A stretch of 64,000 nucleotides of DNA, taken from the NCBI RefSeq assembly GCF_000427685.1, contig NZ_KE386573.1:620001-684000 (forward strand), written 5' to 3'. A model generated the notes under the pieces. It saw only the letters and a program-made list of their open reading frames with translations, was not told the origin of the DNA and ran no database searches. The DNA is from Haloplanus natans DSM 17983 (GTDB taxonomy: Archaea; Halobacteriota; Halobacteria; Halobacteriales; Haloferacaceae). Shown piece by piece: positions 41,608-50,563 of the stretch. Within the stretch, counting starts at the first letter, position 1, and each line of letters opens with the position of its first letter. A program made the translations under genes and the position numbers.

Positions 41608-42258
41608 TCACGTGAGGAAGTAACGCAGGAGGTTCTTGATAATCTTGTTTTCCGCCCGTCGGAGATGTTCCTCGAACGTCCGCCGGGAGACGTCCATCTC
41701 CGCCGCGATGTCGCCGGTGGTCGCCTCTCGTGGAATCTCGTAATATCCCTCCTCGACGGCCAACGAGAGGGCGCGTTTCTGTCCGTCCGAGAGACTCGGC
41801 AGCGCGGAATCGAGCATGAGAATCGGAATGTCGGGCGTGATGGAACTGATTTCGCGTTTGGCCTCGACGGTGACGCGGTGGTCGTCGCTGATGTCGTGAT
41901 AGACCTGGGAGAGTTGCTCTTCGGTGAGCGCGAGGACGCGTGCGAAGAGCGCTCCGTTTCGATACGTCAGCGGTGGGAGCGAGAGACACTGGTGCGGTTG
42001 GAGATAGCCTTCGAGGAGGTCGTCACGGAAATCGAGGAGACACGAACCGGTGATGAGAATCGCCTCTTCGTCCTTGTAGACGATCTCCTGAATGCCGATG
42101 GTGTCACGGAACGTCTCGACCGGTGCCTCGATGTCGGTCCCACTCACGTAGACGAGGTCACAGTACTGATTGCACCACATCTCGACGCGTACGTCCTGGT
42201 TCATCGTCACGTCCGCGTACGGACTCGTGTGGTCGATACGAAGCGTTGCCTCGTACAT
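41608..42258 (-). CDS. HTH-10 (bacterio-opsin activator type) transcriptional regulator
   Basis: This 216-residue protein has an N-terminal ligand/sensor region of about 155 residues, without a recognisable PAS or GAF domain. It ends with the haloarchaeal HTH-10 domain: LSDGQKRALSLAVEEGYYEIPREATTGDIAAEMDVSRRTFEEHLRRAENKIIKNLL (about 155-211). Such proteins are typical one-component regulators. It lies between the ATPase gene and divergent hutU, and its own promoter carries the island box. It is the only regulator inside the direct repeats, so it is the best candidate to bind that box. Confidence 0.9.
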   Translation of the reverse strand: MYEATLRIDHTSPYADVTMNQDVRVEMWCNQYCDLVYVSGTDIEAPVETFRDTIGIQEIVYKDEEAILITGSCLLDFRDDLLEGYLQPHQCLSLPPLTYRNGALFARVLALTEEQLSQVYHDISDDHRVTVEAKREISSITPDIPILMLDSALPSLSDGQKRALSLAVEEGYYEIPREATTGDIAAEMDVSRRTFEEHLRRAENKIIKNLLRYFLT

Positions 42259-42301
42259 TGATATCTATTCACACACCCGTTGCACGTTGTAGTATTTATA
42301 T

Positions 42302-42317
42302 CCCCCTCCATATGATG
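42302..42317 (-). promoter_or_regulatory. Operator-like box upstream of the regulator gene
   Basis: In gene direction the box reads CATCATATGGAGGGGGATAT and runs into a TATAAATA element at about 42290-42298. The box is on the upstream (BRE) side of TATA, the position expected for activation or for competition with TFB. Confidence 0.65.
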
Positions 42318-42352
42318 ACGTTCCGACGGCGAATCACGGCGTGTCGCGGCGA

Positions 42353-42383
42353 ATTATTATATAAATCCCTCGCCATATGTGGG
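42353..42383 (+). promoter_or_regulatory. hutU promoter with operator-like box
   Basis: TATTATATAAATCC is followed by CTCGC and then CATATGTGGG. The same TATAAATCC, five-base spacer and CATATG recur before the binding-protein gene at 47135-47162, so these two promoters have matching geometry with the box downstream of TATA. Confidence 0.7.
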
Positions 42384-42426
42384 TGCGCTCTTCATCGTGA
42401 CGAGACGCAAATGGAGCGGACGAGAG

Positions 42427-44181
42427 ATGTTTCACCATCCACGTGACGACACCCCGAGTGAGCGCTGGCAGGCCCTCGACGGCGCACCGGAAGGGACGGA
42501 ACTGAACGCGAAGGGATGGCGGCAGGAAGCCGCATACAGACTGCTGAACAACAACCTCGACCCGGAGGTCGGGGAGGACCCGGAGAGTCTCGTCGTCTAC
42601 GGCGGTACGGGTCGTGCGGCGCGCAGTTGGGACGCCTACGACGCCCTCACGGACGAACTCCTCGAGTTGGAGGACGACGAGACCCTCCTCGTCCAGAGTG
42701 GGAAGCCGGTCGGCCGGTTCAAAACGCACGAGCGGTCGCCGCGCGTCCTCATCGCCAACTCGAACCTCGTCGGCAAGTGGGACGACTGGGACCACTTCCA
42801 CGAACTCGAAGCGGAGGGGTTGATGATGTACGGGCAGATGACCGCCGGGTCGTGGGCCTACATCGGCACGCAGGGCATCATTCAGGGAACCTACGAGACG
42901 CTGGCGGAGTGTGCGAACCAGCATTTTGAGGGCACCCTCGAGGGGCGGGTCGTCGTCACGACGGGGCTCGGCGGGATGGGCGGCGCACAACCGCTCGCGG
43001 TGACGATGAATCGCGGCGTCTGCATCACCGCCGAAGTCGACGAGGCCCGAATCGACAGACGCCTCGAAACCGGCTACTGTCAGGAGAAGACCGACGACGT
43101 CGGCGAGGCGATTCGGAAAGCGAGGGAAGCCGCCGAAGCCGGCGAACCGTACAGCGTCGGCGTCCACATGAACGCCGCGGAGTTCTACGAGGCGCTCCTC
43201 GAACGCGAGTTCGTCCCCGACGTGGTGACGGACCAGACGTCCGCACACGACGCCCTCGAAGGCTACATCCCGAGCGGATACACGATGGCGGAAGCCGAGG
43301 AACTCCGGGAGTCGGACCCCGATGCCTACCTCGAAGCGAGCCTCGAAACGATGGAGCGAGTCGTTGACGGCATCCTCGAACTGCAAGAGCGCGGCGCGAT
43401 CGCCTTCGAGTACGGCAACAACATCCGGGGACAGGTCAAAGAGTACCGCGATCCGGACGCCCCGTGGGCGCTCACTGGCACGCCGGGGGACGAACGCGAC
43501 CCCTTCGATTTTCCGGGGTTCGTCCCCGCGTACATCCGGCCCATGTTCTGTCGTGGGCAGGGGCCGTTCCGCTGGCTCGCACTGTCCGGCGACGAGGCCG
43601 ACATCCACCGAACGGACGAGGCGATCAAGGAACTGTTCCCGGAGAAAGACCGGCTGGTCCGCTGGATAGAACTCGCTCAAAAGCAGGTCGAATTCCAGGG
43701 CCTCCCCGCTCGGGTCTGTTGGCTCGGTTACGAAACCAACGAGGAAGGGATCACGGAACGCGCGCAGTTCGCCCTCCGCATCAACGAACTCGTGCGTGAC
43801 GGCGAGATTTCGGCACCCATCGTCGTGACCCGCGACCACCTCGACGCCGGGTCCGTCGCCTCGCCCAACCGCGAGACCGAGGCGATGCGCGACGGGTCCG
43901 ACGCCGTTGCCGACTGGCCCATCCTGAACGCGCTCTTGAACTGTGCGGCCGGAGCCGACATCGTCAGCGTCCACGACGGGGGCGGCGTCGGCATCGGCAA
44001 CTCCCTGCACACGAACAACCACGTCGTCCTCGACGGGACGGCCCAGGCCGCCGAGACCGCAAAACGCGTCTTCACGACGGACCCTGGAATGGGCGTCGTC
44101 CGCCACGCCGACGCCGGATACGAGGCCGCCATCGAGGAAGCGGCGCGTTCGAACGTCCACATCCCCATGCGTGAAGAATGA
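42427..44181 (+). CDS. hutU: Urocanate hydratase
   Basis: This 584-residue NAD-dependent enzyme converts urocanate to 4-imidazolone-5-propionate. Family motifs include [11 protein letters not shown], a [13 protein letters not shown] loop, [62 protein letters not shown] and [14 protein letters not shown]. The active-site Cys sits in the [12 protein letters not shown] segment. The ATG at 42427 is preferred because the longer frame would start within the operator box. HutI follows after 46 bp. Confidence 0.96.
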   Translation: MFHHPRDDTPSERWQALDGAPEGTELNAKGWRQEAAYRLLNNNLDPEVGEDPESLVVYGGTGRAARSWDAYDALTDELLELEDDETLLVQSGKPVGRFKTHERSPRVLIANSNLVGKWDDWDHFHELEAEGLMMYGQMTAGSWAYIGTQGIIQGTYETLAECANQHFEGTLEGRVVVTTGLGGMGGAQPLAVTMNRGVCITAEVDEARIDRRLETGYCQEKTDDVGEAIRKAREAAEAGEPYSVGVHMNAAEFYEALLEREFVPDVVTDQTSAHDALEGYIPSGYTMAEAEELRESDPDAYLEASLETMERVVDGILELQERGAIAFEYGNNIRGQVKEYRDPDAPWALTGTPGDERDPFDFPGFVPAYIRPMFCRGQGPFRWLALSGDEADIHRTDEAIKELFPEKDRLVRWIELAQKQVEFQGLPARVCWLGYETNEEGITERAQFALRINELVRDGEISAPIVVTRDHLDAGSVASPNRETEAMRDGSDAVADWPILNALLNCAAGADIVSVHDGGGVGIGNSLHTNNHVVLDGTAQAAETAKRVFTTDPGMGVVRHADAGYEAAIEEAARSNVHIPMREE

Positions 44182-44227
44182 CCCGACCGAACACTCGCGC
44201 TTCGGCCGTCGGCCGGCGGAGACGGCG

Positions 44228-45445
44228 ATGACGAAAACGACCGTCGTTCACGGCGCACGGCAACTCGTCCGGGTAGACGAATCCGGCGTCGACACCGTCG
44301 AAGACGGGGCCGTCGCCATCGAGGACGGCACCGTCGTCGCCGTCGGATCGACGGCGGAGGTGACGCGGGAGTACCCCGCCGAGACGGCCGAGACGGCCGT
44401 CGACGCGACGGGGAAGACCGTGCTTCCGGGCTACGTCGACCCACACACCCACGCCGTCTTCGCGGGCGAACGCGTCGACGAGTTCGCCGCGAAGCTCGCG
44501 GGCAAGAGCTATCAGACGATTCAGGCCGAAGGCGGCGGCATCTTCTCGACGGTTCGGGCGGTTCGGGAGGCGTCACTCGCGGAACTCACCGACACCCTTC
44601 TGGACCACCTCGACGTGATGCTGGCGCACGGCACGACGACGGCGGAGGTGAAATCGGGGTACGGCCTCTCCGTCGAGTCGGAGCGTCGGCTGCTCGAAGC
44701 CGTCGCCCGAGCGGACGAACGCCACCCCCTCGACCTGGTGCCGACGTTTCTGGGGGCCCACGCCGTCCCCGAGGGGACCGACCCCGACGAGTACGTCGAC
44801 GAGGTCGTCCACGAACAGATACCCGCCGTCGCCGACGCCGACCTCGCCGTCTTCTGTGACGTCTTCTGCGACGAGGGGGCGTTCACGCGCGAACAGTCCC
44901 GTCGCGTCCTCGAAGCGGGACTCGAGTACGGCCTCGCGCCGAAGATTCACGCCGAGGAGTTCGAACGCCTGGGCGGCGCGCAACTGGCCGCGGACCTCGG
45001 CGCGGTGAGCGCCGACCACCTCCTGCGGGCGACGGCCGAAGACGCGGCGGCGATGGCAGCGGCCGACGTGACGCCCGTGTTGCTCCCGGGAACGGCGTTC
45101 ACCCTCGGGACGGCCTACGCGGACCCGGCCCCATTCGGGACGGCCGGCAGTCGGGTCGCACTCGCGACTGATTTCAACCCCAACTGCTACTCACAGAGCA
45201 TGGAGTTCGCAATGGCGCTCGCGTGCAACGGGATGCGGATGACGCCGGCAGCGGCGCTCCGTGGGGCGACCCACCACGCCGCCGCCGCACTGGCGCTCGA
45301 CGACGGGACGGGGACGCTCCGGAAGGGCGCTCCCGGCGACGTCGTCGTCGCGGACGCCCCGCGATTCGAGTACGTCCCGTACAACGCGGGCGTGCGAACG
45401 ACCGAAACCGTCCTCAAGGGGGGGGAGGTGGTTCACCGTGCGTGA
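44228..45445 (+). CDS. hutI: Imidazolonepropionase
   Basis: This 405-residue amidohydrolase-superfamily enzyme opens the imidazolone ring to N-formimino-L-glutamate. The first metal ligands are H73 and H75 (DPHTHAVFAGER). Others are in KSGYGL (substrate), LGAHAVPEG (His), KIHAEEF (His) and ALATDFNPNCYS (Asp). The start follows hutU by 46 bp, and the stop overlaps the hutH start by eight bases, so all three genes form one translationally coupled operon. Confidence 0.96.
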   Translation: MTKTTVVHGARQLVRVDESGVDTVEDGAVAIEDGTVVAVGSTAEVTREYPAETAETAVDATGKTVLPGYVDPHTHAVFAGERVDEFAAKLAGKSYQTIQAEGGGIFSTVRAVREASLAELTDTLLDHLDVMLAHGTTTAEVKSGYGLSVESERRLLEAVARADERHPLDLVPTFLGAHAVPEGTDPDEYVDEVVHEQIPAVADADLAVFCDVFCDEGAFTREQSRRVLEAGLEYGLAPKIHAEEFERLGGAQLAADLGAVSADHLLRATAEDAAAMAAADVTPVLLPGTAFTLGTAYADPAPFGTAGSRVALATDFNPNCYSQSMEFAMALACNGMRMTPAAALRGATHHAAAALALDDGTGTLRKGAPGDVVVADAPRFEYVPYNAGVRTTETVLKGGEVVHRA

Positions 45446-47006
45446 CGTCGCCGTCGACGGCGAGACGCTGTCCGTCGAGGACGTCGAGGCCGTCGCCCGA
45501 GGGGGTGCGTCCGTGACCGTCCCGGAAGACGCCCGCGAGGCGGTCCGCGAGTCGCGCCGGCGAATCGAAGACATCCTCGAAACCGACGAACCCGTCTACG
45601 GCGTCAACACGGGCTTCGGCGAACTCGTCCAGGAACGCATTCCCAGGGATCAGATCGAGGCGATTCAGCGGAACCTCATCCGCAGTCACGCGGCGGGAGC
45701 GGGCGAGTCCCTCCCCGAGGACGTCGTCCGCGCGATGATGACGACGCGCCTCAACGCCCTCGTGAAGGGGTACTCGGGCGTACGGGAACGCGTCGTCGAC
45801 TTGCTCGTCGGGATGCTCAACGAGGGCGTCCACCCGCTCGTGCGGTCGAAAGGGAGTCTCGGCGCGAGCGGTGATCTGGCACCGCTCGCACACATGACGC
45901 TCGTCCTCGTCGGCGAGGGGGAGGCCCTCGTCGACGGCGAGCGACTGGACGGGGCGGTGGCCCTCGAACGGGCGGGACTCGAACCCCTCGACCTCCGCGC
46001 CAAGGAGGGACTGGCGCTCATCAACGGCACGCAACTCACCGTCAGTCTCGCCGCACTCGCGGTGCTCGACGCCGAACGCGCCTTCCGCGCCGCGGACGTC
46101 GCGGGCGCGATGACGACCGAGGTGGCGAAGAGTACGACCGCGTCGTCGCACCCGCGCATCAACGACGTGCGCCCCCACCGAGGGCACCGTGAAGCGGCCG
46201 AGAACGTGTTGGCTCTCACCGAACACTCCGAAATCGTCCAGTCACACCGAAACTGTGACCGAGTGCAGGACGCCTACTCGATTCGCTGTCTCCCGCAGGT
46301 CCACGGGGCCGTCCGCGACGCGGTTCGTCACCTGCGGGACGTCGTCTCGGTGGAGTTGAACAGTGCGACCGACAATCCCCTCGTCTTCGACGCGGACCAC
46401 ATCGACCCGCGGGCCAGCGGGACCGACGAATCGGCGGTCGTGTCCGGTGGCAACTTTCACGGCGAACCGCTGGCGCTCCCCCTCGATTACGTGACGAGTG
46501 CGATGACCGAACTCGCGGCGATTAGCGAACGCCGTCTCGACCGTCTCCTCAATCCGAACGTGCAGGAAGACCATCTGCCGCCGTTTCTCACCGCCGACGC
46601 CGGCCTCCAGTCCGGCTACATGATCGCACAGTACGTCGCGGCGGACCTCGTGAGTACGAACCGTTCGGAGGGCCGGCCGTCGATGGACAGCGCGGTCGTG
46701 AGCGGCAACCAGGAGGACCATGTGAGCATGAGCGCACAGAGCGCGCTGCGCGCCAGTGACGCCGTCGAACGGACGACGCGCGTCGTCGCGTCCGAACTCG
46801 TGTGTGCGGTCCAGGCGCTCGATTTCGTGGAGTCGTACACCCCCGGTGTCGGCACGAAGGCGGCGTACGAGTGCGTCCGCGAGGAGGTCCCGCATCTCGA
46901 TGCGGACCGACCGATCCACGTCGACATCGACGCTGCCACCGAACTGATCACGTCCGACCGCCTGTTGGACGCCGTCGAAGACGCCCTCGACGAACCGCTT
47001 CAATAG
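45438..47006 (+). CDS. hutH: Histidine ammonia-lyase
   Basis: This 522-residue enzyme eliminates ammonia from L-histidine to give urocanate. The MIO-forming triad Ala143-Ser144-Gly145 is in KGSLGASGDLAPLAHM. Other family motifs are YGVNTGFGEL (with Tyr54), QEDHVSMSAQSA and NPLVFD. The start is a GTG at 45438-45440, inside the end of hutI; there is no nearby in-frame ATG. It is the entry enzyme of the hut pathway, encoded last in the operon. Confidence 0.96.
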   Translation: MRDVAVDGETLSVEDVEAVARGGASVTVPEDAREAVRESRRRIEDILETDEPVYGVNTGFGELVQERIPRDQIEAIQRNLIRSHAAGAGESLPEDVVRAMMTTRLNALVKGYSGVRERVVDLLVGMLNEGVHPLVRSKGSLGASGDLAPLAHMTLVLVGEGEALVDGERLDGAVALERAGLEPLDLRAKEGLALINGTQLTVSLAALAVLDAERAFRAADVAGAMTTEVAKSTTASSHPRINDVRPHRGHREAAENVLALTEHSEIVQSHRNCDRVQDAYSIRCLPQVHGAVRDAVRHLRDVVSVELNSATDNPLVFDADHIDPRASGTDESAVVSGGNFHGEPLALPLDYVTSAMTELAAISERRLDRLLNPNVQEDHLPPFLTADAGLQSGYMIAQYVAADLVSTNRSEGRPSMDSAVVSGNQEDHVSMSAQSALRASDAVERTTRVVASELVCAVQALDFVESYTPGVGTKAAYECVREEVPHLDADRPIHVDIDAATELITSDRLLDAVEDALDEPLQ

Positions 47007-47134
47007 GGACGCCGAGTCAGCTAATCACACGATTTTCGGGAGATTTTTAGCGCAATCCATACTGTTTTCCACACATCATCCGATGAATCTCGATGTTACA
47101 GGAGCGAGAGGCCGATTGCTCCCGTACCACGAGT

Positions 47135-47162
47135 GTATATAAATCCGACCACATATGGAGGG
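47135..47162 (+). promoter_or_regulatory. Promoter and operator-like box of the binding-protein gene
   Basis: TATATAAATCC, a five-base spacer GACCA, then CATATGGAGGGT. The geometry equals that of the hutU promoter. The ATG within the CATATG box is therefore unlikely to be a start codon. Confidence 0.7.
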
Positions 47163-47187
47163 TAGGGACGTAACCACTCGTCTCCGT

Positions 47188-48378
47188 ATGAACTACCTAC
47201 ACATGACAAGAGATACCAAACCAAACGGGTCGAAGAGGCTATCGAAACGCTCACGTAGGCGGTTTCTCGCAACCGTCGGTGCGACGACCGTCGCCGGACT
47301 CGCGGGCTGTTCCGGCGGCGGGTCGGGTGGCGGTTCCGGTGGCGGTTCCGGCGGTACGTCGACGGGCGAGGCGAACTCGACGCCGCAAAAGCCGAACAGC
47401 ATCACGGTACGTGCGTGGGGTGGTGCGTGGCAGGACAACCTTCAACAGTACGTCGCCAAACCGTTCACCGAGGCGACGGGCATCAACGTCGAGTTCGACA
47501 ACTCGACCGAAGAGGAGATGCAGGGGAAGATTCGGACGGCCATCCAGCAGAACCGCAAACCCCCGGTCAACGTCAACTGGTCGCTGGAGAAGACCAGCTA
47601 TCGCTCCTATCGGATGGGGCTGATGGAGCCGTTGAACCCCGAAATCGTCCCGAACGTGCAAGGGTTGTTGGGTGCGAGCAAACCGCAGGTCGAAGGCGCC
47701 GAGTGGCCGTTCGTCAACCTCTACTCGTACACCTACGCGCTGACGTACAACACCGATCAGGTGACGAGCGAACCCAAATCGTGGAACGTCTGGTGGGAAG
47801 ACCAGTGGGAGAGTTCCATCGGTCTGTACCCCGGCGGCCACGGCGTGACGCCGGTCGTCGCCAAGATGACTGGAACGGAGATGGGCCCCGTCGAGGAGAT
47901 GCAGCCCGTCTGGGACAAATATCAGGCGCTCAAACCGAACGTCGGGACGATCGGCGACGACTCCCACCTCACGCAGAACCTCCGGCAGGGCGAAGTTTCG
48001 ATGGCCGTGATGCTTCCGGCGAACATCATCAACGCCCAAGACGAGGGCGCACCCGTCGAGTACACCATCCCCGAGGAAGGCGCACGGGCGGGCCGCGACA
48101 CGATGTGGATCCCCACGAACCAGGACGAGAAGTACGTCTACTGGGGACAGAAGTTCATCAACACCGCCGCCGCCGCCAAGAACCTCGGCCCGTGGGCCGA
48201 GAACCTCGGTGTCGCACCGCTTCACCCCGAGGCGGAGATCCCCGGCTGGATGAAGGAGTCAGTCGCCTTCCCCACCAGCGAAGAGCAGTTCAACCGGATG
48301 ATAACCGTGCCGCTCGATCTCGTCGTCGAGTACCAATCCAAGTGGGAAAGCAAGGTCAGCGAGATGATGCAGGCCTAG
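47188..48378 (+). CDS. ABC transporter substrate-binding lipoprotein, PotD/PotF-like (Tat)
   Basis: This 396-residue extracellular binding protein has a Tat lipoprotein signal: KRSRRRFLATVGATTVAGLAGC with twin Arg and an LAGC lipobox, then a Gly/Ser-rich tether. The mature part has the periplasmic-binding fold of the spermidine/putrescine group (VRAWGGAWQDNLQQYVAKPFTEATGINVEFDN, later WNVWWEDQWESSIGLYPGG). It may start at 47188 or at the ATG at 47203. It delivers substrate to the permeases encoded 15 kb away. It is transcribed separately from hutUIH but with the same operator. Confidence 0.92.
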   Translation: MNYLHMTRDTKPNGSKRLSKRSRRRFLATVGATTVAGLAGCSGGGSGGGSGGGSGGTSTGEANSTPQKPNSITVRAWGGAWQDNLQQYVAKPFTEATGINVEFDNSTEEEMQGKIRTAIQQNRKPPVNVNWSLEKTSYRSYRMGLMEPLNPEIVPNVQGLLGASKPQVEGAEWPFVNLYSYTYALTYNTDQVTSEPKSWNVWWEDQWESSIGLYPGGHGVTPVVAKMTGTEMGPVEEMQPVWDKYQALKPNVGTIGDDSHLTQNLRQGEVSMAVMLPANIINAQDEGAPVEYTIPEEGARAGRDTMWIPTNQDEKYVYWGQKFINTAAAAKNLGPWAENLGVAPLHPEAEIPGWMKESVAFPTSEEQFNRMITVPLDLVVEYQSKWESKVSEMMQA

Positions 48379-48453
48379 CCGAACGGCGAGCGGACGACCT
48401 TTTCGTGTCGGAGAGGCCTCCGTCGGCGGGATAGCAGCCGACGGGTCCGGGCG

Positions 48454-49557
48454 TCAACGACGCTCGTCTCGACGCTTTCGCTTCCGTGCGAGTTCGTCCA
48501 CAGTCACGAGTGCGTCTCTCACCGCGGCGGGCGTCACCTCGAACGGTTCGTTGTGAATCGTCTCGAACGGTTCGCACGTCGCCTCCGCAATCGTTCGCAG
48601 TTGGTCGTCCGTCGGCGCATCGAGGCCAACGTCGGCCAACGTCACCGGTAGCCCCACGTCGAGCGAGAAGTCGATCAACTCGTGAATCGTGTGGGTCTCA
48701 CGGCCTTCGAGGACGAGTTGCGTGAGCGTTCCGACGTTGACCTTCTCGCCGTGGGTCGCGTGGTGTGTGGGTTCGACGCGCGTGAGGCCGTCGTGAACGG
48801 AGTGGGCGGCCGCGAGCCCCCCGCTCTCGAAGCCGAGTCCGCTCATGAGCGTGTTGGCCTCGACGACGGCGTCGACGCTCTCCGTGACGGCGTCGCGTTC
48901 GACGGCGGCAACGGCTCCGCGGCCGTGTTCCCGAATCGTGTCGTAACACGTCCGTGCGATGGCGTGGGCGGTTCGTGTCGAGCGGCCGTCGAAGACGTTC
49001 GTGGCGTCGGCCCGATACGCCGCGTCCGCTTCGAACCACGTCGCGACGGCGTCGGCCATCCCCGACCGGAGAAAGCGCGTCGGAGCGCCGGCGACGACTG
49101 CGGTGTCGACCACCACGAGGTCGGGGTTCACGCCGTGGAACCGAAAGTCGTCGAACTCGTCGTCTTCCGTGTAGAGTACCGAGAGACTGCTCGTCGGTGC
49201 GTCCGTCGAGGCGATGGTCGGGACCGTGACCAGTCGGGCACCGACGTCGCTCCGGACGGCCTTCGCCGTGTCGAGTGCGCGGCCGCCGCCGGCGCCGACG
49301 ACGACGTCCACATCGCGAGCGTGCGCCGCGATGCGGTCGATTTCGGCGGGCGTACACGACCCCCGAAACGTGACGTGGTCGACGGAGAATCCCTCGGCGT
49401 CGAGGCTCGCGACGAGTGGGTCGGCGACGATGTTCATCACCGTTTCGTCGGCTATCAGGACCGCCCTATCGCCCTCGAACGGGAGGTGCGTCCCGACGTC
49501 GTCGAGAACGTCGCGTCCCTGAACGTACGCGCTCGGAGCGTTGAACGTACGGGTCAC
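48454..49557 (-). CDS. Iron-containing alcohol dehydrogenase, glycerol dehydrogenase (GldA)-like
   Basis: A 367-residue metal- and NAD-dependent dehydrogenase. Motifs are GAGGGRALDTAKAV (NAD-binding), PTIASTDAPTSSLSVLYTEDDEF (about 122-144), GMADAVATWFEA with a metal-ligand Asp, and the His ligands in AHSVHDGLT and HHATHGEKV. This pattern is that of GldA rather than glycerol-1-phosphate dehydrogenase. The GTG at 49557 aligns with the family N-terminus; an ATG 33 bp upstream is the alternative. The substrate is probably a vicinal diol. A weak box-like TCCGGGGTACGGAGGG at about 49621-49637 precedes it. Confidence 0.85.
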   Translation of the reverse strand: MTRTFNAPSAYVQGRDVLDDVGTHLPFEGDRAVLIADETVMNIVADPLVASLDAEGFSVDHVTFRGSCTPAEIDRIAAHARDVDVVVGAGGGRALDTAKAVRSDVGARLVTVPTIASTDAPTSSLSVLYTEDDEFDDFRFHGVNPDLVVVDTAVVAGAPTRFLRSGMADAVATWFEADAAYRADATNVFDGRSTRTAHAIARTCYDTIREHGRGAVAAVERDAVTESVDAVVEANTLMSGLGFESGGLAAAHSVHDGLTRVEPTHHATHGEKVNVGTLTQLVLEGRETHTIHELIDFSLDVGLPVTLADVGLDAPTDDQLRTIAEATCEPFETIHNEPFEVTPAAVRDALVTVDELARKRKRRDERR

Positions 49558-49693
49558 GCCGGACCCTCCGGAAACGAGTCGTCCATACACGGTGTTCTCG
49601 ACGACGGGGTCATCAAGCTATTCCGGGGTACGGAGGGCGATATATGCGACTGCCGTCGGAAGCGACGGGGCCGAACGGGAACACGACCGGCGC

Positions 49694-50473
49694 TCATCTG
49701 ACGGTGTAGCCGCCGTCGATGACTATCGTCTCGCCTGTCATGTAGGACGACGCCTCCGACGCGAGATAGACGACGGTTCCCCCGAGGTCCTCGGGCGGGG
49801 CCATCTCTTCCATGAGCATCTCCGACAGCCACGCCTCCTCCATGTCGGGGTTCTCGGCGAGCAGTTCGTCTATCATCTCGGTCCGGATGTACCCCGGCGC
49901 GAGCGCGTTCGCCCGGATGTCGTATCCGGCCCATTCGGAGGCGAGTTGCCGCGTGAAGGAGACGACGCCGCCCTTCGAGGCGTGGTAGACGACCTCCTCC
50001 TGCGGGTAGTTGGCGACGAAAGCGGACATCGAGGCCATGTTGATGACGTTGCCGCCGTCGCCCTCTATCATCGCCCGTCCGGCGTGTTTCGTACAGAGGA
50101 ACACGCCCGTCAGGTTCGTCCGGAGGACCTCGTTCCACGTCTCCAGCGACATCTCGTGGGCCGGTGCCGTGCGGGCGATGCCGGCGTTGTTCACCAGTAC
50201 GTCGATAGCGCCGAACGTGTCGAGCGTCGCTTCGACCATCGCCTCGACGGCGCTCTCGTCGGTGACGTCCGCCCGGACGGCCAGCGTTTCGACGCCCGTC
50301 GCATCCGCGATCTCGTCCGCTGCCCGTTGCCCGTCGGCTTCGCTTCTGCTCACGACGCACACGTTCGCGCCCGCTTCCGCCAGCGCTTCCGCGAGTGCGC
50401 GGCCGATGCCGCGGCTCGCGCCCGTGACGATTGCCGTCTCTCCGTCGAGTCGGAACTGATCCAGTCCGATCAT
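49694..50473 (-). CDS. Short-chain dehydrogenase/reductase
   Basis: This 259-residue classical SDR has TGASRGIGRALA (cofactor loop, about 17-28), NNAGIA, catalytic Ser in NMASMSAF, and YHASKGG (Tyr-x3-Lys). The C-terminus EASSYMTGETIVIDGGYTVR is typical of gluconate-5-dehydrogenase or FabG-like enzymes that oxidise sugar acids or polyols. An Asn/Arg-type residue after strand 2 (VVSRSEADGQ) suggests NADP(H). It has its own operator-like box upstream. Confidence 0.9.
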   Translation of the reverse strand: MIGLDQFRLDGETAIVTGASRGIGRALAEALAEAGANVCVVSRSEADGQRAADEIADATGVETLAVRADVTDESAVEAMVEATLDTFGAIDVLVNNAGIARTAPAHEMSLETWNEVLRTNLTGVFLCTKHAGRAMIEGDGGNVINMASMSAFVANYPQEEVVYHASKGGVVSFTRQLASEWAGYDIRANALAPGYIRTEMIDELLAENPDMEEAWLSEMLMEEMAPPEDLGGTVVYLASEASSYMTGETIVIDGGYTVR

Positions 50474-50510
50474 ACACTGGGGCTTGCTCCAGAGCGTAAT
50501 AATTCAGTGA

Positions 50511-50527
50511 CACCGAATGGAGGGTGG
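50511..50527 (-). promoter_or_regulatory. Operator-like box upstream of the SDR gene
   Basis: The sequence on the plus strand is CACCGAATGGAGGGTGG. In gene direction CCACCCTCCATTCGGTG is followed by TCACTGAATTATTACG, an A+T-rich TATA candidate about 25 bp before the ATG. The match to the island box is imperfect in the centre. Confidence 0.55.
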
Positions 50528-50563
50528 GGCCGTTCTCCGGCGGACCGGGGCGACACGGAGTCG

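Noticed and set aside
47155-47187. Earlier ATG start for the binding protein
   Set aside because: It lies inside the operator box and upstream of the likely transcription start given by TATATAAA at 47135-47142.
48454-49557. Glycerol-1-phosphate dehydrogenase (egsA)
   Set aside because: The TIASTDAPTSSLSV and AHSVHDGLT motifs follow GldA; the archaeal lipid enzyme has a different pattern.
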